Shown piece by piece: positions 43,833 through 49,834 of a stretch of 49,834 bases of DNA (position 1 is the stretch's first letter; every line of letters starts with the position of its first letter). The notes under the pieces are model-generated. The model was not told the DNA's origin, did not search any database, and worked only from the letters and a program-made list of their open reading frames with translations. Source of the DNA: Baia soyae (GTDB lineage: Bacteria; Bacillota; Bacilli; Thermoactinomycetales; Thermoactinomycetaceae); contig NZ_SLXV01000021.1 of the NCBI RefSeq assembly GCF_004341445.1, positions 1-49,834 of the forward strand, in the 5' to 3' direction. The translations under genes were made by a program, and so were the position numbers.

Positions 43833-46046
43833 TTACGATGAACAACTTACACATTCTTCTACTTCTACAGATTGGTTACGAATGTAGTAAATCGTTTTCA
43901 CACCATTTTTCCAAGCTTCCATATAAAGCTCTAAAAATTCTTTCGCGTTTGTTTCAGGGGTGATATATAGGTTAAACGATTGAGCTTGGTCGATATGGCG
44001 CTGTCTCATTCCAGCGGCACGGATGCTCCAACTCTGATCAATTTTATGCGCTTCTTTGTAGTACCAAGTTGTCTCCACCGACAGATTAGGAGCTGTCTGC
44101 GGAATGGATGCCCCTCGTTTTTCTTCCACGAAAAACTTCGCATACACAGGGTCGATTCCTGCAGTAGAGCCAGCAATCAAGGAAGTGGAACCAGTTGGAG
44201 CAATCGCCATGACCCAAGCATTACGCATCCCGTGCTCGGCCACTTCTCGTTGTAGCTCTTCCCATCTTTCGCTATTATAGCCACGTTTCTCAAAATAGAC
44301 TCCTGATTCCCATTCACTTCCATAGAAGGCCGGATAGGATCCTTTTTCTTTAGCATGTTCCATCGAAGCACGAATCGCTTGATACGCAATCTCTTCAAAT
44401 AATCGATCAGCTTCTTCCACATGATCTTCCGATTCCCACATAATTTTCTGTTGGGCTAAGTATTGGTGATAACCACTTGTTCCTAAGCCCACAGCACGAT
44501 ACTTGTGATTCGTAACTTCCGCTTGCTTGACAGGATACATATTTAAGTCAATTACATTATCAAGCATCCTCATCTGTACCGGAATAATTCGGGCAAGGTC
44601 CTCGTAGCTTGCTACTTTCCCTAGGTTAATAGAGGAAAGATTACATACTACGAAATCCCCAGGCTTTTGCTTCGTAACAATCATTCCATCCTCGATTTCT
44701 TCACTCATCCACTCGGTTGCAGACATATTTTGGCAGATTTCCGTACAAAGATTAGAGGAGTATATCATCCCTTTGTGTTTGTTCGGGTTGGCTTCGTTCA
44801 CCAAATCACGGAAGAAAATAAACGGAGTACCTGTTTCAAAAGCACTAACCATTACCCGTTTCATAATGTCAATCGCAGGAATCTCAACTGAATCAAGGGA
44901 CGGATGATTTTCACATGCTTGATAACGTTTCTCAAATTCAGCTCCAAAAAAATCTTCAAGCGAGTATCCCATCACTTCTCTTACTTCGTGTGGGTCGAAT
45001 AAGCTCCATACACCTCGCTGTGCTACACGCTCCATAAATAAATTCGGAACACAAACGCCTGGGAAGATATCATGCGCCTTTAAACGATCATCCCCATTGT
45101 TTGTTTTTAGATTGAGGAAATCAAGAATATCGGAATGCCACACATCAAGGTAAATAGCAAACGCTCCCCGACGAACTCCTAACTGATCAACCGCAACAGC
45201 CGTATTATTGTAATTTCGAATCCATGGAATGACACCACCTGATGCACCTTTATGTCCACGGATTTTAGAACCTTTGGCACGGACTTTTCCTAAATAAATC
45301 CCAACTCCGCCACCATACTTGGAGACTTGAGCTGTGGAAGAGTTTGTTTCATAGATGGACCACAAGGAGTCATCTACTGTATCGATAAAGCAGGAAGAAA
45401 GTTGATGAAGCGGCTTTCCAGCATTCGCTAATGTGGGAGTAGCAACTGTTAATTCAAGTCTGGATAAAACCTCATAAAATTTCTCCGCCCACATCACAGG
45501 GTTCTGCTCTTTAGAAGCCAAATGCATCGCGATAATCATAAAGCGCTCTTGAGGTAACTCCATTACCTTCTGCTGGAAGTTACGTACTAAATAGCGATCC
45601 GCAAGAACTTTTAAGCCAATGTAATTAAAGAGCTCGTCCCGTTCAGGTTTCATAACAGAAGACAGATAAGCAATCTCTTCCTTACTATAGTTTTCCAATA
45701 AGTATGTACCGTACAAGCCTTCCTCCGTTAGGGAGCCAATGAGCGAATAGAAATCCCCATACTTCTTAGAAGCATCAAATTGACGATTTTCACCCGCTTG
45801 TCGATAGAGAAACATTACTAAAAAACGAGCAGCCACAAACTGCCAGTCCGGCTCCTCCACACTCGTTTTTTCAACCGCTACTTGAATTAGCAACTGAATT
45901 TGCTCTTCTAGCGACATATTTTCTCTTAGCTGTGAGCGTGTCTCTTCTTCTAAGCTAGTAAAATCAAGGTGAGTAAAGTCACGTTCCACCTCTGTTAACC
46001 AATTTCCAATTTTCAGGTTTACCTCTAACCCCTTTATTTCAATCAT
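43833..46046 (-). CDS. nrdA: Ribonucleotide reductase large subunit (R1)
   Basis: A 737-residue catalytic subunit. Active-site cysteines are in LSSCFIDT and SSNLCTEI, with the thiyl-radical finger-loop region between. The radical-transfer Tyr pair (YYIRNQ) and the C-terminal shuttle CVSC (EECVSCSS) follow. It reduces ribonucleoside diphosphates to deoxy forms; thioredoxin re-reduces the tail. The N-terminal 100 residues do not show an obvious full ATP-cone. First gene of nrdA-nrdB, controlled by two NrdR boxes. Confidence 0.95.
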   Translation of the reverse strand: MIEIKGLEVNLKIGNWLTEVERDFTHLDFTSLEEETRSQLRENMSLEEQIQLLIQVAVEKTSVEEPDWQFVAARFLVMFLYRQAGENRQFDASKKYGDFYSLIGSLTEEGLYGTYLLENYSKEEIAYLSSVMKPERDELFNYIGLKVLADRYLVRNFQQKVMELPQERFMIIAMHLASKEQNPVMWAEKFYEVLSRLELTVATPTLANAGKPLHQLSSCFIDTVDDSLWSIYETNSSTAQVSKYGGGVGIYLGKVRAKGSKIRGHKGASGGVIPWIRNYNNTAVAVDQLGVRRGAFAIYLDVWHSDILDFLNLKTNNGDDRLKAHDIFPGVCVPNLFMERVAQRGVWSLFDPHEVREVMGYSLEDFFGAEFEKRYQACENHPSLDSVEIPAIDIMKRVMVSAFETGTPFIFFRDLVNEANPNKHKGMIYSSNLCTEICQNMSATEWMSEEIEDGMIVTKQKPGDFVVCNLSSINLGKVASYEDLARIIPVQMRMLDNVIDLNMYPVKQAEVTNHKYRAVGLGTSGYHQYLAQQKIMWESEDHVEEADRLFEEIAYQAIRASMEHAKEKGSYPAFYGSEWESGVYFEKRGYNSERWEELQREVAEHGMRNAWVMAIAPTGSTSLIAGSTAGIDPVYAKFFVEEKRGASIPQTAPNLSVETTWYYKEAHKIDQSWSIRAAGMRQRHIDQAQSFNLYITPETNAKEFLELYMEAWKNGVKTIYYIRNQSVEVEECVSCSS

Positions 46047-46058
46047 ACATCCACATCC

Positions 46059-46076
46059 GATCCATATATAGTGACT
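46059..46076. promoter_or_regulatory. NrdR box, proximal
   Basis: CCATATATAGTG at 46062-46073 matches the NrdR core CWATATATWGTG with one change. It is 33 bp (about three helix turns) from the second box. Confidence 0.75.
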
Positions 46077-46091
46077 ATTTGAGTATACCTG

Positions 46092-46107
46092 ACACTATAT
46101 ATTGTGC
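46092..46107. promoter_or_regulatory. NrdR box, distal
   Basis: ACACTATATATTGTGC matches the NrdR box consensus (ACACWATATATWGTGT) at nearly every base. Two boxes a few helix turns apart are the standard arrangement for NrdR repression of nrd genes by ATP/dATP state. Confidence 0.9.
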
Positions 46108-46314
46108 AAGCTAATTTAGAACGCAAAAAAATAAGTTATCATTCATTATCTCGGAATTTCCAATTTGAAACGCTCAATCTCTCCATGTAGCGCACAATTT
46201 TGCGAGTTGACGAGAGTGAAAAAAAGAAACCCTTTATATAGTTAACTAAATATCTAATCATAAGTATTTATTTTATATAAAGTACACAAAAAATCTTATA
46301 AAAACACATACTCA

Positions 46315-46366
46315 GGGGCTATCCTAAAGTAGATTTTCTCTCTTTAAGATAGCCCCGCTTTATTCA
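46315..46366. terminator. Hairpin downstream of trxB
   Basis: GGGGCTATC..TAAAG pairs with CTTTAAGATAGCCCC in a 14-bp arm with one mismatch; the T-rich side is on the plus strand. The gap from 46108 to 46314 shows no gene, only AT-rich sequence. Confidence 0.6.
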
Positions 46367-46429
46367 AATATAAAATCGTAGCTGTATAGAATAACAGCCT
46401 AGAAATAATTCTTCATAGGTCCGTTATCT

Positions 46430-47377
46430 TTATAAACTCTTGCTCCAGTCGTCCACTTGGCTACCTTCTAAGTAACGTTCACAATCAAGTGCCGCCATAC
46501 AGCCTGTTCCAGCCGCTGTAATCGCCTGACGATAAACATGATCCTGCACATCTCCACAAGCAAATACTCCAGGAATATTTGTACGTGTTGTACCAGGTTG
46601 TACTTTAATATAACCTGTCTCATCGGTCGCTAACTGATCTGGTAAAAAGCTGGTATTTGGAGTATGACCGATCGCAACAAAAATTCCATCTGTCTCGATG
46701 ATCTCTTCCTTACCTGTTTCGTTATTCTTCACTTTCAAACCTGTAACACCTTGATCCCCCTTCACTACTTCAAGAGGAGTACAGTTCAGGCTCCATGTGA
46801 CCTTCTCATTTTCTCTAGCACGATCTTGCATGATCTTGGACGCCCGAAGCTCTTCCCTACGGTGTACCACTCGAACTTCAGAAGCAAATTTCGTTAAGAA
46901 GTTCGCTTCCTCCATAGCCGAATCTCCTCCACCCACTACAATAATTTTCTTGTCGCGGAAAAAGAAGCCGTCACAAGTAGCACATGTGCTGACACCCATC
47001 CCAATGCTTTCTTTTTCATTTGGAATCCCTAATAATTTAGCGGAAGCACCTGTTGAGATAATTAAAGTTTCGGTCTCTACTACTCTCTCTTCGCCGATAT
47101 GTAATGTAAATGGTTTTTTAGACAGATCGACTCGATTCACCCATCCGCGTTCAAAACGTGCACCAAAGCGTTCCGCTTGTTTACGCATGTTCTCCATTAG
47201 TTCTGGCCCCATAACTCCTTCAGGGAATCCAGGAAAATTCTCAACTTCCGTCGTGGTGGTTAATTGCCCACCTGGTTCTGGGCCCTCAATTACAAGTGGA
47301 TTCATGTTTGCACGAGCTAGGTAAATCGCTGCTGTTAATCCAGATGGACCTGTTCCAAGTACAACTACTTTATTCAT
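46430..47377 (-). CDS. trxB: Thioredoxin reductase
   Basis: A 315-residue flavoprotein of normal TrxB length. FAD site GTGPSGLTAAIYLARA at the N-terminus, redox pair CATC in VSTCATCDGFFF, NADPH site VGGGDSAMEEANFL, and FACGDVQDHVYRQAITAAG near the end. It passes electrons from NADPH to thioredoxin, which serves NrdAB and ArsC in this window. GGAGGGAC precedes the ATG. Single gene. Confidence 0.97.
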   Translation of the reverse strand: MNKVVVLGTGPSGLTAAIYLARANMNPLVIEGPEPGGQLTTTTEVENFPGFPEGVMGPELMENMRKQAERFGARFERGWVNRVDLSKKPFTLHIGEERVVETETLIISTGASAKLLGIPNEKESIGMGVSTCATCDGFFFRDKKIIVVGGGDSAMEEANFLTKFASEVRVVHRREELRASKIMQDRARENEKVTWSLNCTPLEVVKGDQGVTGLKVKNNETGKEEIIETDGIFVAIGHTPNTSFLPDQLATDETGYIKVQPGTTRTNIPGVFACGDVQDHVYRQAITAAGTGCMAALDCERYLEGSQVDDWSKSL

Positions 47378-47588
47378 TTAAAGTCCCTCCATTTTCATCT
47401 AACTCACTTAGATTAGACTATATATTATTAAATAATAACTCTAGTTTACCAGTTACAAGCCTTCATGGGTAGTCTGACTACTTATTTTCTAGTATGGATT
47501 TTCAAGTATCGATCATACCTTTCAAGAGCCACATATTTTCCTAAAAAAAATACAAACTAAAAAAAACAGTACTAGTTAGGAGAATATC

Positions 47589-48689
47589 ATGTTCAAGATT
47601 TATTTTAAACGATTTCGTTGCCATGAAGAAACCGATGAAGTGGGTGAAGATGAACCTTATCTCTTTGTAGCTGCCATTAACTTAGCAGCCACCGTCACTA
47701 TTGCAGGATTCCCAGTCCCACTTCCTGCTTATGAAGTGGTTAGATATGGTCCGTATGGAGGTGTAGATGGAGCCGAGACACACGCTGCCGGTGACATCTC
47801 TCAATGTTTTTGGGGTTTAGATAATCGATCCACCCCCTTAGACAACCCGGATCAAGTGATTTTTATCTTTGCACTTATGGAAAACGATAACGGTAACGCC
47901 GAAGCCCTACGTGATTTTGTCAAGGGAACCATTAGTTCAACTCTCTTTGGAAGTCTGAATCTAAGCCGTCCAGATCGGGTTACAAAGCTTATCAGAGACA
48001 TAACTGGAATCTTAAAAACCCCTACATCAATAGGACTTAACTTAGACGATGTTATCTCTGTCCAAGAGCTACGTTTTACCCGTGACGAGTTAAATGCTGC
48101 AAATCCATCCGTCTTTGAAAAAAGTGTTCGAGTCCAAGGTGATGGAGGAGATTACACACTGACTTTTGAAGTCGTTCGAACTTCCCATGACATATTTGGA
48201 GCTATCTTTGGAAAATGGGCGAGTCTAGTCAGCTTTTTGGGAGATACATTAGATGTTGAACTTCCAACCTTCGATAACACTGGACGATTCCAGCAGTTTG
48301 TATGGGGAAATGTTTCATGGCATCCAGAGATCGGGGCATTTTCTGTTAGGGGAGATATTAGTGCACGCTGGATGCAAATCGGTCGAGAGCAATACGGTTA
48401 TCCCATTACTGATGAGCTTGGAACTCCAGATGGACGAGGACGATTTAACCATTTTCGAGCTCTACATTTACCGGATAAACCTGAGTCATCCATTTACTGG
48501 ACACCTGAAACAGGTGCGCAAGAAATTTATGGAGGGATCCGTGTGAAGTGGGCTGAATTAGGGTGGGAAAGAAGTCCTCTGGGCTATCCAGTTAGTCCTG
48601 AAGAAGACCGACCTGGTGGAGGTCGTATGCAACGGTTTGAACATGGCACGATCCATTGGACACCAGAAGGTGGAGCCGTAGTAGGCTAA
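47589..48689 (+). CDS. LGFP-repeat protein with an unknown N-terminal domain
   Basis: A 366-residue protein. The N-terminal part (about 1-210) is acidic, has no signal peptide and matches no family I know; it includes GPYGGVDGAETHAAGDISQCFWGLDN. The C-terminal part (about 225-366) has LGFP-type repeats: GRFQQFVWGNVSWHP..GYPITDE, GRFNHF..GYPVSPEE and GRMQRFEHGTIHWTPEGG. LGFP repeats in actinobacteria and Bacillota occur in secreted or wall-linked proteins. TTAGGAGAA precedes the ATG. Function unknown. Confidence 0.78.
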   Translation: MFKIYFKRFRCHEETDEVGEDEPYLFVAAINLAATVTIAGFPVPLPAYEVVRYGPYGGVDGAETHAAGDISQCFWGLDNRSTPLDNPDQVIFIFALMENDNGNAEALRDFVKGTISSTLFGSLNLSRPDRVTKLIRDITGILKTPTSIGLNLDDVISVQELRFTRDELNAANPSVFEKSVRVQGDGGDYTLTFEVVRTSHDIFGAIFGKWASLVSFLGDTLDVELPTFDNTGRFQQFVWGNVSWHPEIGAFSVRGDISARWMQIGREQYGYPITDELGTPDGRGRFNHFRALHLPDKPESSIYWTPETGAQEIYGGIRVKWAELGWERSPLGYPVSPEEDRPGGGRMQRFEHGTIHWTPEGGAVVG

Positions 48690-48710
48690 CAAACTCATTT
48701 CCTCTAACAT

Positions 48711-48754
48711 AATGTGCGCTCCCTTCATTCCAGAAGATGGAGCGCACATTTTTA
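48711..48754 (+). terminator. Terminator after the LGFP gene
   Basis: ATGTGCGCTCC/GGAGCGCACAT stem followed by TTTTT. Confidence 0.9.
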
Positions 48755-48774
48755 GTATACTTAGTAACAAAAAT

Positions 48775-48796
48775 AAAAAAGCCCACAATGGGCTTC
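48775..48796 (-). terminator. Terminator of the YheC/D-like gene
   Basis: AAGCCCATTGTGGGCTT on the minus strand followed by TTTTTATTTTT. Confidence 0.85.
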
Positions 48797-48803
48797 ATGG
48801 ACA

Positions 48804-49553
48804 TCACCTAGCTCTTCTACGATTGGCTAGAATTTGTTTGTAAACTGTAGGGCTGAGTCGTTTAAATAACGAACTTCCTGGAGTGATATTTACTTCATAA
48901 ATCCAGATCTTCCCGTTAGGAGTAATGGCTAAATCGACACCAAACTCTCTCCAAGAAGGATATGCTCTAGAAATCGATTTTACTGATTCTGCGGCAATCT
49001 GTTCAAGCTGACTTTGCGTTTCCACACTTTTTTGTTGAGAGTAACCTAATTTGGAGCGTAATAACGTAGGAACCAAGATGGTAACTCCTCCACTCGAACC
49101 ATTTGTAACGACTCCTAGTGAAGGGGCTTGCTTTCCAATTAGCCCCATGCAAGTCCAAATTCCATTTATACGAATGAAATGTGCCCTAATATCAAAGGCT
49201 CGACCTGACTTCATGACACTATTAATTCCTTGCTGAACGAGGTAGGTTCTTCCTCTCATTTTTCTAGCTAAAATCCGTTGATATGCCGCTTGAACACTTG
49301 CTACTGTCGCTTTCCCCTTTAAATCTCGATCTTTAATCAGAAATTGGCCATTTTCTAGTTTTTCAATCCTTATGACACCTTTTCCTTGGCTAGAATCATT
49401 TGGCTTCACATAGATCAAATTATACTTCTGACACATTTGTTTAAAGGTCTCTAGAGAGAAGCGGAGTGTTTCCGGAAGATGAGAAGCAGTCGCGGAATTC
49501 CGACGAAGTATCCCATGATTGCCAATCTTACTTATCACTTTCCCGTACCTCAT
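48804..49553 (-). CDS. YheC/YheD-like spore coat-associated ATP-grasp protein
   Basis: A 249-residue ATP-grasp protein. It has IYVKPNDSSQGKGVIRI (nucleotide lysine and glycine loop), RAFDIRAHFIRINGIW, and the metal-binding FGVDLAITPNGKIWIYEVNITPG near the end. YheC/YheD proteins of Bacillales are linked to the spore coat; they are about 350-450 residues, and this one keeps mainly the ATP-grasp core. Ligase activity and substrate unknown. AGAGGGGATGA precedes the ATG. Confidence 0.85.
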   Translation of the reverse strand: MRYGKVISKIGNHGILRRNSATASHLPETLRFSLETFKQMCQKYNLIYVKPNDSSQGKGVIRIEKLENGQFLIKDRDLKGKATVASVQAAYQRILARKMRGRTYLVQQGINSVMKSGRAFDIRAHFIRINGIWTCMGLIGKQAPSLGVVTNGSSGGVTILVPTLLRSKLGYSQQKSVETQSQLEQIAAESVKSISRAYPSWREFGVDLAITPNGKIWIYEVNITPGSSLFKRLSPTVYKQILANRRRAR

Positions 49554-49704
49554 AATTCATCCCCTCTTTCTGAGATAGTATAAGTTATGCGAAAAGGGAT
49601 GAAACTCTTGTACACTAGCATATTCCATTGATAGATAGGTTATTATTTTTAATAGATAGATAGATTTGAACAGATGAGAAAACAAAAAAGCCAAGGATCA
49701 GAAG

Positions 49705-49834
49705 TGAACTGCACCCCAATTGTTGGACACGAAAAATCTACCAATTGGAGGTGCTTTTTCTATGACTAAGTATTCAATAGAGATTAGATTGGAAGCTGCT
49801 AGAGCCTACCTCGACGGAGTCGAGTCGTATAAAG
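49705..49834 (+). mobile_element. Left end of an IS3-family insertion sequence (partial)
   Basis: The sequence TGAACTGCACCCCAATTGTT at 49705 and the following GGACAC resemble the terminal inverted repeat of IS3-family (IS150-like) elements. An orfA-type transposase gene begins 57 bp inside. The element runs off the right edge, so the other end and target duplication cannot be checked. Confidence 0.75.
49762..49834 (+). CDS. IS3-family transposase OrfA, N-terminal part
   Basis: ATG with GGAGGTG 10 nt upstream, coding MTKYSIEIRLEAARAYLDG..., the helix-turn-helix start of IS3/IS150 OrfA (DNA-binding part of the frameshifted OrfAB transposase). Cut off by the window edge after 24 codons. Confidence 0.75.
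   Translation, partial: MTKYSIEIRLEAARAYLDGVESYK

Noticed and set aside
46797..47324. Long open frame (175 codons) on the strand opposite trxB
   Set aside because: It is fully antisense to a gene with clear motifs, has no ribosome binding site and its product looks like nothing sensible.
1..49834. CRISPR arrays, tRNA and rRNA genes
   Set aside because: No regularly spaced repeats, no tRNA cloverleaf with CCA-type end and no rRNA-like sequence were noticed on reading either strand.

Overview
The window looks like a chromosomal segment of a low-GC, endospore-forming Bacillota, most likely Bacillales and perhaps Thermoactinomycetaceae. The family-level guess is inference. The supporting evidence is a GerA-type germinant-receptor operon with a small fourth subunit, a YheC/YheD-like spore-coat ATP-grasp protein, LexA with a Gram-positive SOS box, a Bce-type antibiotic-sensing module, two stand-alone LigD-like genes and Shine-Dalgarno-led genes throughout. 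No rRNA, tRNA or CRISPR array was seen.

Layout. 1-438: possible right end of an IS200/IS605-like element beside a 5'-truncated ABC-2 permease. 671-2452: Xer-like tyrosine recombinase and lexA. 2498-5909: secreted M9 collagenase and a fucosyltransferase-like glycosyltransferase. 5999-10612: bceA-bceB-bceR-bceS on the minus strand behind a palindromic Bce operator; bceR appears to start at ATT. 10624-13022: YhgE/Pip-type exporter with a degenerate ABC ATPase. 13137-18546: aspartate aminotransferase, and an hbd-ackA pair downstream of a short FtsH-like protease and its membrane-anchored partner. 18735-22474: small ORF, mtaD copy 1, LigD polymerase and ligase as separate genes with a proline-rich small gene between them. 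22540-23034: internally deleted Tn3 transposase. 23200-26861: arsR-acr3-arsC-arsI and chrA. 26915-29049: serine-recombinase-like gene lacking the catalytic serine, and a frameshifted SulP transporter. 29161-32578: ktrB-ktrA-CPA2 antiporter with a structured leader. 32740-34563: truncated resolvase and mtaD copy 2. 34838-38802: gerA-gerC-gerB and a small D-like subunit. 38962-41602: MazG-like gene and a second bceB carrying the tail of a lost bceA, with an 80-bp direct repeat on each side of bceB2. 42011-47377: P-loop kinase, nrdA-nrdB with paired NrdR boxes, trxB. 47589-49553: LGFP-repeat protein and the YheC/D-like protein. 49705 to the edge: left end of an IS3-family element.

Genes that work together. 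BceR and BceS should sense peptide-antibiotic flux through BceAB and act at the dyad upstream of bceA. The ars genes cover sensing, arsenate reduction, arsenite export and C-As bond cleavage, with a chromate exporter next to them. KtrB and KtrA form a K+ uptake channel beside a cation/H+ antiporter. NrdA/NrdB and TrxB belong to one process, since the thioredoxin system re-reduces ribonucleotide reductase.

Much of 22.5-42 kb shows genome erosion and rearrangement: broken transposase, two defective serine recombinases, a frameshifted transporter, duplicated mtaD, and a duplicated bce locus that has lost its ATPase. No wholly new multi-gene system could be shown. The best leads are the noncanonical ATT start of bceR, the orphan bceB2 with its bceA scar, the ktr leader structure, and the degenerate ATPase paired with a YhgE-type exporter.
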